DNA from: UBA11704 sp964576685 | Lineage (GTDB): Bacteria; Patescibacteriota; Minisyncoccia; Phycocordibacterales; UBA5272 | Assembly: GCA_964576685.1 (NCBI GenBank) | Contig: CAZNVC010000001.1 | Span: 8,912 to 72,911 of the forward strand | Direction: 5' to 3' | Length of the DNA stretch: 64,000 nucleotides | Shown here: positions 1 through 8,447 of the stretch, in pieces | How the letters are laid out: each line of letters opens with the position of its first letter | Position numbering within the stretch: position 1 is the first letter of the stretch | Made by a program: the position numbers and the translations under genes | Notes under the pieces: generated by a model | Database searches by the model: none | What the model saw: only the letters and a program-made list of their open reading frames with translations | What the model was told of the DNA's origin: nothing

Positions 1-43
1 CAAGTTCATGCCAAAATACCGTATTCCCCATATATGAAGCATA

Positions 44-73
44 TTGACTTATACTCCATATACACGGTACGAT
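44..73 (+). promoter_or_regulatory. Promoter of the first orphan gene
   Basis: TTGACT at 44-49 and TACGAT at 68-73 are separated by 18 bases, giving a leader of about 25 bases that ends in an AAGGAG ribosome-binding site. The -10 box is weak. Confidence 0.45.
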
Positions 74-102
74 AGAGCATCTCTTTACAAGGAGAATTCT
101 TA

Positions 103-486
103 ATGGAAGCAATTGCTCTTGTGGCGATTGTGTGGGGAGTTGCTGGACTTTTATTGTTCAGTATTTACCGACTGTATAAAAAGAAAAAGATTTCTTGGAA
201 ACAGGCAAGTGTTGCGGTTCTCATTGTTTTCTCACTACGAGGGACACTCATTACGTTTTTAGCTGGTGTCCTTATTTATGATATTTACATTGCGTACGCA
301 GTCCCTGTGACTGAATATCTTGCTTCTCTTTTCCAAGAGGACGTTTCCGACGCAGTACAGGAAACATCATCTCAAGGAGAGCAAAGTGAACAACTTCCGC
401 CTTTCACCAAAGAAACTGCGGAAGACGGGGAAGCGAGTGCTCACGAAAGCGAAACATCTGCTCAATCAGAATCCGATGAGGAGTAA
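103..486 (+). CDS. Small membrane protein with acidic tail
   Basis: I do not recognise the family. The 127-residue product has two likely membrane helices (about residues 4-24 and 36-62) separated by a lysine-rich loop (YKKKK). They are followed by a polar, strongly acidic C-terminal half full of Glu, Ser and Gln, probably disordered. The start is supported by a clear AAGGAG sited nine bases before the ATG, unlike most household genes here. A hairpin terminator begins at the stop codon, so it is probably a single-gene transcript, convergent with tgt. Its function cannot be inferred. Confidence 0.6.
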   Translation: MEAIALVAIVWGVAGLLLFSIYRLYKKKKISWKQASVAVLIVFSLRGTLITFLAGVLIYDIYIAYAVPVTEYLASLFQEDVSDAVQETSSQGEQSEQLPPFTKETAEDGEASAHESETSAQSESDEE

Positions 487-527
487 GCGTCACATGGAGT
501 ACAACATCTATGCGACGCTTTTATTTT
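484..527 (+). terminator. Terminator of the first gene
   Basis: AAGCGTC pairs with GACGCTT and is followed by a T-rich run. The stop codon of the convergent tgt gene lies inside the loop, so the two transcripts overlap slightly at their 3' ends. Confidence 0.5.
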
Positions 528-1743
528 TGTAATATCGTGCTATGAAATTATTTTTAAATTCCATGAATGTTCCATCCATAAGATGTCGGCGTGCATCAGC
601 ACAGAGCGTTGTAAGAAATGTGAGATTATGAATTGAAGCTAATGTTGCTGCAAGCATCTCATCTGATCGAAAGAGGTGCGCAAGGTACGCCTTAGTATAC
701 GTATGTGTGTACCATCGCTCATCATCTGAAACTGGTGACATATCTTCTTTATATCGAGCATTGGTGATATTAATACGACCATCAAGCGTATAGAGAGCAC
801 CGTTACGAGCAATACGTGTTGGTGCAACACAATCAAATGTATCAACACCATTTTCTATACCAAGCAAAATATCAATTGGTTCACCAATACCGAGCAAATG
901 TCGTGGCTTATGCTCTGGCAAAATTTCATTCACCCATCTCACTGCGGTCCCCATATCTTCTTTTGTAAAACTCCCCCCTATTCCATAACCATCAAAATCC
1001 ATCGCACCGAGCACTCTTGCTGACTCTTTACGAAGTTCTTCGTAGGCACCCCCTTGAACAACACCAAAGAGCGCTTGCATTTCTCCTGTGGCTTTACTTT
1101 TCCCAAGTCTTTTATGTTCAGCGAGACTTCTTTCTGCCCATTTGTGAGTACGAGCAATTGCTTTTCTTTGGTAGTCGATTGGTGCAAGCGGTGAGGTACA
1201 CTCGTCAAAGGCAAAGAACATATCTGCACCTAAGTTATGCTGAATCTGCATACTGCGCTCAGGAGTAAAACGATGAACACTCCCATCATGGACAGATTTA
1301 AATGTTACTCCATCATCATCAATCTTCGCCAACTTCTCATGAACTTGCTCATGATCACGCTCGATTGTTTCCCTTTTACTTATTTCCTCCGACGTTGCAA
1401 TCTTACTCACCCCGTGCCCGAGTGCCTGACCAAGTGAAAACACTTGAAATCCTCCAGAGTCAGTAAACGTTGGACCAGACCACCCCATCATCTTGGCAAA
1501 CCCTCCATGCTTTGCAATCAATTCGTCTCCTGGTTCAAGATAGAGATGATAGGTATTAGCAAGAACACACTGAGCTCCAACGTACTCTTTTACTTCTTCT
1601 ACGGTGAGTGCTTTCACTGTTGCTTTGGTGCCTACCGTAATAAATGCTGGCGTCTCTACATCACCATGAGGAGTATGAATTACCCCCGCTCGTGCAAGCG
1701 GTGCTTCTTTTGATGCATGAAGTATTGTAAATGAAAAATCCAT
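508..1743 (-). CDS. tgt: Queuine/preQ1 tRNA-guanine transglycosylase
   Basis: Exchanges guanine for a queuosine precursor at the wobble position of GUN-anticodon tRNAs. The ATG at 1743 gives 411 residues and fits the family N-terminus (TPAFITVGT); longer readings upstream are not family-like. The general base lies in TDSGGFQ (D95) and the nucleophile in DTFDCVAPTR (D304). A charged insertion of about 25 residues sits near 115-143. The zinc site is odd: the region where the family has C-x-C-x2-C (about 338-350) reads PVSDDERWYTH and has no cysteine, although the distal IHN histidine (H372) remains. The structural zinc is therefore probably absent. Identity is firm; the substrate (queuine or preQ1) is inferred. 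Confidence 0.9.
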   Translation of the reverse strand: MDFSFTILHASKEAPLARAGVIHTPHGDVETPAFITVGTKATVKALTVEEVKEYVGAQCVLANTYHLYLEPGDELIAKHGGFAKMMGWSGPTFTDSGGFQVFSLGQALGHGVSKIATSEEISKRETIERDHEQVHEKLAKIDDDGVTFKSVHDGSVHRFTPERSMQIQHNLGADMFFAFDECTSPLAPIDYQRKAIARTHKWAERSLAEHKRLGKSKATGEMQALFGVVQGGAYEELRKESARVLGAMDFDGYGIGGSFTKEDMGTAVRWVNEILPEHKPRHLLGIGEPIDILLGIENGVDTFDCVAPTRIARNGALYTLDGRINITNARYKEDMSPVSDDERWYTHTYTKAYLAHLFRSDEMLAATLASIHNLTFLTTLCADARRHLMDGTFMEFKNNFIARYYKNKSVA

Positions 1744-1887
1744 GCTTCCTATACTACCATACACTCCCTTCTTCTGTATGACGACATGAAGCATATAGTA
1801 GAAAGATGGAAGAAAAATAACAACACTGTACAAAACTACCATTTTAATGTAGTGTGATGGTGGTCCGAACATTGTAAAAAGGGTACT

Positions 1888-2598
1888 ATGGACACACTCA
1901 CTCTCGAAAAGCGCAGGCTTCTCGAGAGACTCGAGAAAGCCATCGTCCCACTTCACTTCCAGGAAAAAGAACACAGGAGCATTATCACTGCCTTTAATAT
2001 TTCATTCGAAGGACACCGACTTGCTCCGAGGCGTGCGACTGGTGAAATCTACTTCATGCATGTCTTTCGACAATTCATGAAAATGACTCGTCTCATGATT
2101 CGCCATCACGTCTCCTCATCTGATCTTCTTGCTGCAATTTTACTCCATGACGTTGTTGAAGATGCGGAAAAAGGGAAGACAAGTGATTTCATGGTAAGAT
2201 CACAAATTCACCTTCAGGTTAACCGAAGGATTGAATATTATGTCATGTGCCTCACCAAAAGAAAAAATATTGAAAGTCGCGGAGATTACCTCCGTAGAAT
2301 TATTGGATGCGAAGAATGGAGAGTACTTATTGCAAAAGGAGGTGATGCCAATGATAACATTATCACTCTTGCAGCAACTCCTCTTCACAATCAAGCAGAG
2401 AAAGTAAGAGAAATTTTTGTGTACTATCCGATTATCAAGAAAAAAACTATCCATCTTATCACCTGTGAAGGAATGGGTGGTGTACTTCCCAAGTGGAGAG
2501 GATGGATCGCCATCACAAATGCCCTCCATCATAACCTACGCAGAAATGCATGGAAGGAACGGAGGCGTCTCGAAAATCTAGAAATCAAAGTCATGTAA
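1888..2598 (+). CDS. HD-domain phosphohydrolase, RelA/SpoT-hydrolase-like
   Basis: A 236-residue protein resembling the hydrolase half of RelA/SpoT enzymes. It has H58, then the HD pair in LLHDVVED (H87, D88), then KGGDANDN (150-157), which matches the K-x2-D-x3-N segment that completes the metal and nucleotide site. No synthetase, TGS or ACT domain is present, so it is a stand-alone HD protein that could degrade (p)ppGpp or another nucleotide; the substrate is inferred. It is divergent from tgt, and its 3' end runs into a 12-bp terminator stem shared with the convergent EamA gene. Confidence 0.65.
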   Translation: MDTLTLEKRRLLERLEKAIVPLHFQEKEHRSIITAFNISFEGHRLAPRRATGEIYFMHVFRQFMKMTRLMIRHHVSSSDLLAAILLHDVVEDAEKGKTSDFMVRSQIHLQVNRRIEYYVMCLTKRKNIESRGDYLRRIIGCEEWRVLIAKGGDANDNIITLAATPLHNQAEKVREIFVYYPIIKKKTIHLITCEGMGGVLPKWRGWIAITNALHHNLRRNAWKERRRLENLEIKVM

Positions 2599-2630
2599 AC
2601 TCACAGAATGGTTACATGACTTTTTTTATT
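2587..2630. terminator. Terminator between convergent genes
   Basis: AAAGTCATGTAA at 2587-2598 pairs perfectly with TTACATGACTTT at 2612-2623 and is followed by a T run. It contains the stop codons of both flanking genes. Confidence 0.75.
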
Positions 2631-3529
2631 TCCCCCACAGTAGCATCGGTAACTTCTCGTAATTTTAAATAAATAAAGTGACGCTTAGACGCAACTGCCG
2701 CAAAAACAAACGATAGTACCATTATCATTCCACCAAGCACCTTTACAGGAGATGTCGCCTCAGCAAAAACAACCCATGAGACAACTGCCCCGGTAAGAGG
2801 TTCAACTACTCCATCATAAATCGCTGCAACCATTTCATCTGCATATCTGCTTGCCCACTGAATGATGACATAAGGAATAGTGGTGAACATAACCACCTGC
2901 CACAATAGATCAACGCGCACTCCTTCAGGAACACTAAACGAAGTTCCTGAATATTTCGCCCATACAAAACAGATAATCGAAATGACAAAAAATTGTTGCA
3001 CACAGAGCGTTGTGATATGCCGAGCTTTTTCAGCTTCAAATCTTTCTGAGTAGATAAAATAAAATGCGCTCGCAAGTGCTGAAAGGAGAAGAATTCCTTC
3101 GCCTAGACCAAAACCCCCAACACCTCCTACAAGTAAATACATTCCGACGGTTGCTATTATAATTGCGATACTGTCTTCTTTTTTTACTGTTCGTTTAAAA
3201 AAGAGAAATCCAACGAACGGAATAATAAGCATACCAAGATTTGTAAGAAATACTGTATTGGCAGAACTCGTCATCTTGAGTCCGACCATTTCAAGAATCT
3301 CCATGCCACACAAAAAGAAACCAAGTATCGCCCCCTCTTTCCATCTATATGCAATAGGAATCTTTTTTATTAGAGCATACGCAAAGAAAAAAATTCCGGA
3401 AAGAAAAAAATTCCAAAAAGTAAAGACAACAGGGTCAACAACCTGAAGAAGTGGTTTCTGAACTGCGTAACTTGCGCCCCACAAGATTGCAGCAATAAAA
3501 AATACTATTTTTGATTTATTTTTATTCAT
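2612..3529 (-). CDS. EamA/DMT-family transporter
   Basis: A 305-residue integral membrane protein with about ten predicted helices in two EamA repeats. The first repeat begins KIVFFIAAILWGASYAVQK, a typical EamA opening with a conserved Trp-Gly. The second half holds TIPYVIIQWASRYAD and a PLTGAVVSWVVFAE segment, the usual end of the repeat. Members export metabolites or amino acids; no substrate can be assigned. The last residues are lysine-rich and cytoplasmic. Confidence 0.85.
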   Translation of the reverse strand: MNKNKSKIVFFIAAILWGASYAVQKPLLQVVDPVVFTFWNFFLSGIFFFAYALIKKIPIAYRWKEGAILGFFLCGMEILEMVGLKMTSSANTVFLTNLGMLIIPFVGFLFFKRTVKKEDSIAIIIATVGMYLLVGGVGGFGLGEGILLLSALASAFYFIYSERFEAEKARHITTLCVQQFFVISIICFVWAKYSGTSFSVPEGVRVDLLWQVVMFTTIPYVIIQWASRYADEMVAAIYDGVVEPLTGAVVSWVVFAEATSPVKVLGGMIMVLSFVFAAVASKRHFIYLKLREVTDATVGEIKKVM

Positions 3530-3567
3530 AGTTATATTTCTGCTTCTTCAATTGACACCGAACACTC

Positions 3568-4458
3568 CTACTGCATGTACAGTGACATCTTTGCGCGAAC
3601 AACTTTTTTCATCTCTTCTTGTCCCTCATGCCCAAACTTATACGGCGCCACTTCGTTTGGATGCTCTTCTAGATAATGCATCTCTCCGTCACGGAATGCC
3701 TTTCTAATCTCTGTATTGATATGAATGATAGCAATACCATTATCAATTGACCCTTTAAGATCTTCGTCAGTGTTACCACTTGCCCCGTGAAGTACAAGAG
3801 GAACATCAACTGTTGCACTAATCTCTTGCAGTCGTTCGATGTGCAATTTTGGTTCTTCTGCATCAATAAGCATTCCATGAACATTCCCAATAGCCGGAGC
3901 GAACATATCGATACCGGTACGAAGTACAAAATCTCTTGCTTGGTCAGCAGTGGTGAGATTCGCTTCTGTTACCCCCTCTGGAAGGGCGGTGTTTAGTGAA
4001 GACGACTGACCGATGTATCCAAGTTCTGCTTCCACAAGTACACGCTTTCCCGTTTTTGCTTCATAGTTCCTCACAAAATCAACACATGATTTTACAAGCG
4101 CCACATTCTCCTCATAGGAAAGCTTCGCTCCGTCAACAATCACACTATCGTATCCTGCTTCTACCACCTCTTCTACTTTCTCAAGTGTATAGGTGTGATC
4201 CGCATTAAGGAATATTGGAGTATCGTATTCTTGATTAAGTTCATTCACAATCGTGCGAACCATTTCAACTCCCATGTAATCTCTCTCCCCTTCGCTTGCA
4301 CCAATGATCACTGGCTGGTTAAGCTCTTGTGCCACTTCCACGATTGCCCGTGCCTGATCAAGGTTAGAAATATTAAAATGAGCGATTGCCTTCCCTGACC
4401 GTTTGTACTCATTAATAAGTTCTAAATAATATTCACTTTGTGGGGTTAATGTCTTCAT
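3568..4458 (-). CDS. fba: Class II fructose-bisphosphate aldolase
   Basis: Cleaves fructose 1,6-bisphosphate to two triose phosphates. The 296-residue protein has the class II landmarks in order: NADHTY (D87 catalytic, H88 zinc), VEAELGYIG (141-150), IGNVHG (H194) and LHGASG (H224). An AGTATA box (TATACT on the coding strand) at 4467-4472 leaves only 8 bases before the ATG, so the mRNA should be leaderless. It is divergent from a PfkB kinase and sits among other glycolytic and pentose phosphate genes. Confidence 0.95.
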   Translation of the reverse strand: MKTLTPQSEYYLELINEYKRSGKAIAHFNISNLDQARAIVEVAQELNQPVIIGASEGERDYMGVEMVRTIVNELNQEYDTPIFLNADHTYTLEKVEEVVEAGYDSVIVDGAKLSYEENVALVKSCVDFVRNYEAKTGKRVLVEAELGYIGQSSSLNTALPEGVTEANLTTADQARDFVLRTGIDMFAPAIGNVHGMLIDAEEPKLHIERLQEISATVDVPLVLHGASGNTDEDLKGSIDNGIAIIHINTEIRKAFRDGEMHYLEEHPNEVAPYKFGHEGQEEMKKVVRAKMSLYMQ

Positions 4459-4486
4459 ATCAACATAGTATACAGCATCTCACTGC

Positions 4487-4492
4487 TATACT
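4487..4492 (+). promoter_or_regulatory. -10 box of the PfkB kinase gene
   Basis: TATACT preceded by TGC (extended -10), 11 bases before the ATG. A transcript would have a leader of only about four bases and there is no SD. Confidence 0.6.
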
Positions 4493-4503
4493 AGAAAGAC
4501 ACT

Positions 4504-5496
4504 ATGGAAAACACACCACAATTTGATTTTATCGCTATTGGAGATACTGTAATTGACGCTTTTATTAAGCTTTCTGCTGGACATATTCAAGAAACCGCAC
4601 ACGGGCGGGAGCTATGTCTAGCGTATGGAATGAAGGTCCCTTTTGACGAAGTGTATATCCTTCCTGCAGTAGGAAACAGTGCAAATGCTTCTGTTTCAGC
4701 TGCGCGCCTTGGACTAAAATCTGGACTTATCACTTCGCTTGGGAAGGATTCGTACGGGGAAGATTGTCTTAAGCAACTCGCAAAAGAAGGAGTGGCGACT
4801 GACTTTATTAGACAAGAAGAAGGAAAGAAAACCAACTATCATTATGTCCTCTGGCAAGGTGATGATAGAACCATTCTTATCAAGCATGAGCAATTCACTC
4901 CTGTGATACCAGAAATCGGTAATCCAAAATGGCTTTACCTCTCCTCTCTTGGCAAACATACACTTCCTTTTCATTATGAACTCATTGATTACATTAAAGG
5001 TCATCCAGAAGTGAAGCTTGCATTCCAACCAGGAACATTCCAACTTGGTTTTGGCACCGAAATTTTGGAACTCTACAAGAACACAGAAGTAATTTGTATG
5101 AACAAAGAAGAAGCAGAAGGCCTTCTTACTTCAGAAGGAGCAGAAATGAAAGACCTCCTCGATGGTCTAGGCAACCTCGGGCCAAAGACGGTAATAGTTA
5201 CTGATGGACCAAATGGCGCATACATGAAATTTGAAAATACGTATTTCAGTATGCCACTTTATCCAGATATCGCACCACCTTATGAACGTACAGGTGCCGG
5301 TGACGCATTCTTCTCCACCTTCATCGCATACCTCGCAAAAGGATATGATGCAGCATATGCAATGAAGCGTGCACCTATTAATAGTATGAATGTGGTACAA
5401 CACATAGGTGCACAAGAGGGACTCCTCACTGAAGAAAAACTTGAGGAACTCCTCAAGCAAGCACCAGCCGGATATGAGCTTACGATAATGCAGTAA
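4504..5496 (+). CDS. PfkB-family sugar kinase
   Basis: A 330-residue ribokinase-fold kinase. The C-terminal signature RTGAGDAF (262-269) supplies the anion hole and catalytic Asp (D267). The GNSANASVSAARLG segment (58-70) is the N-terminal sugar-binding motif, and CMNKEEAEGL (198-207) is typical. Substrate is not decided by sequence. Its position beside aldolase, transketolase and GAPDH makes a role as the 6-phosphofructokinase of a reduced glycolysis attractive, but ribokinase or nucleoside kinase activity is equally possible. No PfkA-type enzyme is visible in the window. Confidence 0.85.
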   Translation: MENTPQFDFIAIGDTVIDAFIKLSAGHIQETAHGRELCLAYGMKVPFDEVYILPAVGNSANASVSAARLGLKSGLITSLGKDSYGEDCLKQLAKEGVATDFIRQEEGKKTNYHYVLWQGDDRTILIKHEQFTPVIPEIGNPKWLYLSSLGKHTLPFHYELIDYIKGHPEVKLAFQPGTFQLGFGTEILELYKNTEVICMNKEEAEGLLTSEGAEMKDLLDGLGNLGPKTVIVTDGPNGAYMKFENTYFSMPLYPDIAPPYERTGAGDAFFSTFIAYLAKGYDAAYAMKRAPINSMNVVQHIGAQEGLLTEEKLEELLKQAPAGYELTIMQ

Positions 5497-5514
5497 TAAC
5501 AGCCATTAGCTTAA

Positions 5515-5551
5515 TGTAAATACGCGACCACTTCGTGGTCGCGTATTTACA
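5515..5551. terminator. Long bidirectional terminator
   Basis: A 17-bp perfect stem around a CTTCG apex containing the GCGACCAC/GTGGTCGC core shared with other terminators here. It separates the convergent kinase and transketolase genes. Confidence 0.85.
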
Positions 5552-5566
5552 TTTATTTTGTATTTT

Positions 5567-5601
5567 CTACACGCTACTCCCTACTCTCTACGCGCTGTCT
5601 A
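5567..5601 (-). repeat. Heptad array after the transketolase stop
   Basis: On the minus strand TAG occurs at exact 7-base steps (CTA at 5567, 5574, 5581 and 5588 on the plus strand, CTG at 5595) directly after the TAG stop codon of the transketolase subunit. Confidence 0.6.
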
Positions 5602-6585
5602 ATGAAGTGTCTCTCGTATTTTCTGTGCAATATGCTTTGCAGAGAGTCCATATTCATCATAGAGCTCACCTACTTTTCCACTTTGACCGAATCTATCTTG
5701 TATCCCAACACGACCAATTCGAATTGGGTGATGTTCACTTAAATATTCAGTAACAGCACTTCCAAGTCCTCCCGCAATCTGATGTTCTTCAACGGTGACA
5801 ATAGCTCGAACATCTTTTGCAAGCCGAAGGAGGAATCCAACATCAAGTGGTTTTACTTGTGGCATGTTCACTACCGTTACTCCTATCCCCTCTTTCTCTA
5901 ACTCAAACGCAGCTTTAATTGCTTCATAAATAATAGGACCACACGCTATCACTCCGACTGAATGCGCAAAAGTTCCGCCGTATTTATGTTGTGGCATATG
6001 AATAACATAGCCCTTCCCATGGCCCCATACATAGTTATCTGGAAGCAAGAGTGGTGTCTTCTCACGGGTAAGGCGAAGGTATGCAGGCTCTTTTGTTTTA
6101 GCGATATGCTCAGTAATCGCACGTGCTTCTATCGCATCACACGGCACAAAGACTTGCATGTTAGGAATCATGCGCATAAGGGCAATGTCTTCTATCGCTT
6201 GGTGAGTCGCTCCATCTGGCCCAACAGAAAGACCAGTATGTGCACCAATTACTTTCACAGGAACATTGTTATATGCAATGGTTGTACGTATTTGCTCCCA
6301 ATTTCTTCCTGGAGAAAAAGCAGCGTAGCTCGCAAAGAATGGAATATACCCCATCGTAGCCATCCCTGATGCTAGTCCTGACATTGCTTGTTCTGTGATC
6401 CCGGTTTCAAAAAATCGCTTTGGGAATTTTGCTCTAAAACCATCCATCTTCACACTTTCTGTAAGATCAGCACAAAGCGCTACAATTCTATCGTCTTTTT
6501 CTCCTGCAATAACAAGCCCCTCACCGAATCCTTCTCGGGTTGCTCTTTCTTCTTCTTGTGCTGTGAATGCTGTTTTTCGTAACAT
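5599..6585 (-). CDS. Transketolase, C-terminal subunit
   Basis: A 328-residue protein holding the pyrimidine-binding and C-terminal domains of transketolase; the TPP pyrophosphate domain is encoded upstream. Landmarks are FFETGITEQAMSGLASGMA (the catalytic Glu of the TPP pyrimidine site), FASYAAFSPGRNWEQIR and GLSVGPDGATHQAIEDIA (substrate phosphate region). Together the two halves transfer two-carbon ketol units in the non-oxidative pentose phosphate pathway. It lies 139 bases downstream of the N-terminal gene with a long structured hairpin between them, so its expression may be tuned separately. Confidence 0.92.
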   Translation of the reverse strand: MLRKTAFTAQEEERATREGFGEGLVIAGEKDDRIVALCADLTESVKMDGFRAKFPKRFFETGITEQAMSGLASGMATMGYIPFFASYAAFSPGRNWEQIRTTIAYNNVPVKVIGAHTGLSVGPDGATHQAIEDIALMRMIPNMQVFVPCDAIEARAITEHIAKTKEPAYLRLTREKTPLLLPDNYVWGHGKGYVIHMPQHKYGGTFAHSVGVIACGPIIYEAIKAAFELEKEGIGVTVVNMPQVKPLDVGFLLRLAKDVRAIVTVEEHQIAGGLGSAVTEYLSEHHPIRIGRVGIQDRFGQSGKVGELYDEYGLSAKHIAQKIRETLH

Positions 6586-6606
6586 GATTGTGATAGTTAT
6601 AAACTA

Positions 6607-6728
6607 GGATAATAAAAATGCTTTAGATGCGCGGTGTGGGGAAAGTTTTGAGGGAGACGTACAAGAGAGTACGTTGACCGAGAAACTGGGGACCCGCAAC
6701 AAAACAGATGAAGTATTTTTATTATCAT
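6607..6728 (-). other. Long structured hairpin E1 between transketolase genes
   Basis: Outer arms ATAATAAAAATGCTT and AAGTATTTTTATTAT (one mismatch) enclose about 85 bases whose apex, read on the minus strand, is CAACGTACTCTCTTGTACGT. The right arm overlaps the stop codon of the upstream gene. The apex is nearly identical to that of the hairpin at 26805-26931, while the outer arms differ in sequence but keep pairing. Confidence 0.6.
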
Positions 6729-7591
6729 AGCTCTCCGTATTTAATTTTCCCTTTAAGAGTACGCAACTCTTTCAAAGCCGCTCTCCCTTCTTCTAGGTTC
6801 GGGGCTTTACCATGCCATCTATAATCACCCTCAAAAGCAGTTACCCCTTTTCCTGGAATAGTATGAGCGATGATAATAGTTGGTCTATCAAGACTACTCT
6901 TTGCAGTCCCAATCGCACGCACTATATCCTTAAAATCATGTCCATCAACATCTATCACATGAAAGTTAAAACTCTCCATCTTATCTTTGAGTGATTCAAG
7001 TGGAAGAATATCTTCAGTGTATCCATCAATCTGAATAGTATTGCGATCAATAATCGGAATTACTTTTGTAAGTTTATATTTATTAAGAAGTAATAATGAT
7101 TCCCATACTTGTCCTTCGTTAATCTCCCCATCTCCCATACAACAATAAAAATATCTATCTGGTTTATGTTCCTCAAGTTTATCCATTAGCGCCATACCAA
7201 TTGCCTGTGAGAGCCCTGACCCGAGTGGCCCTGATGATGTCTCTATTCCAGGAAGGGCTTCACGATGTGGATGCCCTTGTAATCGTGAGCCGAAGCGTCT
7301 TAACGTCTTAAGTTCTGTTACCGAAAAGTACCCAGCGTGTGCAAGGGTTGCATAGAGTCCTGGTGCAATGTGACCATTAGAGAGGATGAATCTATCACGC
7401 TCAACCCAATCAGGATGACGTGGATTATGTTTCATCACTCTAAAGTAGAGCGCCGTGAACACATCTGCCATACCGAGCGACCCTGCAGTATGACCACTCC
7501 CTGCTTCCACCAACATCTTAATAATACTTTCTCGAATATCTTCCGCGCGCAGTGTGAGCGCTTGTACTTCAACATCAGTTAATGAATGCAT
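6725..7591 (-). CDS. Transketolase, N-terminal subunit
   Basis: A 288-residue thiamine-diphosphate-binding half of transketolase. It shows GHTAGSLGMADVFTALYF near the N-terminus, then SSGPLGSGLSQAIGMAL. The TPP motif CMGDGEINEGQVWES follows, with IIDRNTIQIDG ending the metal site. Split transketolases of this kind are common in CPR bacteria and archaea. The start follows an AGTATA box (7601-7606) by 9 bases and has no SD. It heads the tktN-tktC pair downstream of rpe. Confidence 0.92.
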   Translation of the reverse strand: MHSLTDVEVQALTLRAEDIRESIIKMLVEAGSGHTAGSLGMADVFTALYFRVMKHNPRHPDWVERDRFILSNGHIAPGLYATLAHAGYFSVTELKTLRRFGSRLQGHPHREALPGIETSSGPLGSGLSQAIGMALMDKLEEHKPDRYFYCCMGDGEINEGQVWESLLLLNKYKLTKVIPIIDRNTIQIDGYTEDILPLESLKDKMESFNFHVIDVDGHDFKDIVRAIGTAKSSLDRPTIIIAHTIPGKGVTAFEGDYRWHGKAPNLEEGRAALKELRTLKGKIKYGEL

Positions 7592-7607
7592 ATGAACTAC
7601 AGTATAC

Positions 7608-7684
7608 AGCGTGTAGCGTGTAGCGTGTAGGGAAGTAGTGCACAGGATGGGACATGCCGTTAGGCGTTAGGCGTTAGGCGTTAG
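7608..7684 (+). repeat. Two heptanucleotide tandem arrays
   Basis: AGCGTGT is repeated three times at 7608-7628, and CGTTAGG 3.9 times at 7658-7684. In both, TAG recurs every 7 bases on the plus strand, antisense to the surrounding genes. The rest of the 187-base gap between rpe and tktN shows nothing else except an octad array. Confidence 0.75.
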
Positions 7685-7740
7685 AAAGATTATAAACGAT
7701 ACATTTATATCCGAACTAATTATTATTTTCTTCCAACCTC

Positions 7741-7772
7741 ACAATCTTCTTATCTTATAATCTTACAATCTT
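7741..7772 (+). repeat. Octanucleotide tandem array
   Basis: ATCTT starts at 7744, 7752, 7760 and 7768, an exact 8-base period of NNNATCTT units, just beyond the stop of rpe. Confidence 0.6.
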
Positions 7773-7778
7773 GCCCCT

Positions 7779-8435
7779 CTACCTCACACTTCTCTCGAGA
7801 GCCTCAAGCGTCTTTTTCACATCCCCACTCTTAAAAAGGTACGATCCGACGATCGCGGTTGTTGCGCCAGCATTTTTCACTTTTACAATTGTCTCAGGAT
7901 TCATGCTTCCGTCTACTTGTATCTCGATATGTTTACATTCATGGGCAAGATATTTGATTCTCGAAAGCACCTCTTCATCAAAGGGTTGTCCCTGTGCACC
8001 GATATGCTTAATTCCCATCACTTGAATGAATAGTTTTGAATACCGAGGAATTATTTCCTTAATATGTGTAGCAAATGTCTCGATAGCGTAGTCATTCGAT
8101 ACACAAAGCCCAAGACTCACTCCGGTTGGTGTAATTGTTTCGAGGAGCTCATCAATATCGTTCTCACTAAAATGGTCAATATGCATCACCACTCTCCCGA
8201 CACCGAGTGCAAGCGTACGAGTAAGGTACTTCCTCCAATCATTCACCATAAGGTCGAATTCATAATTGAATCCGTGTGGGAGTGAGTCCTCTTCGTATGG
8301 GAGCCATGTCTTCTCGAGTCCGAATACTCCATCACAGAGATCAATTTGTACCCTTTCGCATAACCCTTCTACTAAAAAAAGTTTGTGAGTAATGTCTTCA
8401 TAACTGTCTGTGAGTATCGTAGGAAAAATGTTCAT
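7779..8435 (-). CDS. rpe: Ribulose-phosphate 3-epimerase family protein
   Basis: A 218-residue TIM-barrel protein. RVQIDLCDGVFG near residue 28 carries the metal-binding Asp motif. FDLMVNDW replaces the usual D-x-H-L-M, VMHIDH follows, and GAQGQPFDEEVLSRI plus IEIQVDGSMNPETI match the second catalytic Asp region. The changed D-x-H-L-M and VDGSMN motifs make this a divergent member. The enzyme interconverts ribulose and xylulose 5-phosphate. It is the last gene of an rpiB, two-peptide, rpe cluster, 12 bases after the second peptide. Confidence 0.85.
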   Translation of the reverse strand: MNIFPTILTDSYEDITHKLFLVEGLCERVQIDLCDGVFGLEKTWLPYEEDSLPHGFNYEFDLMVNDWRKYLTRTLALGVGRVVMHIDHFSENDIDELLETITPTGVSLGLCVSNDYAIETFATHIKEIIPRYSKLFIQVMGIKHIGAQGQPFDEEVLSRIKYLAHECKHIEIQVDGSMNPETIVKVKNAGATTAIVGSYLFKSGDVKKTLEALERSVR

Positions 8436-8447
8436 GGTAAGAGATGG

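Noticed and set aside
1570..1595. Third copy of the CAACGTACT hairpin apex inside tgt
   Set aside because: Only the left half of the apex matches (CCAACGTACTC) and the complementary half is missing; it is ordinary coding sequence.
7658..7684. CGTTAGG repeats as a CRISPR array or telomere-like sequence
   Set aside because: Units are only 7 bases with no spacers and no cas genes; the window is internal to a presumably circular chromosome. It is a short tandem repeat of the heptad family.
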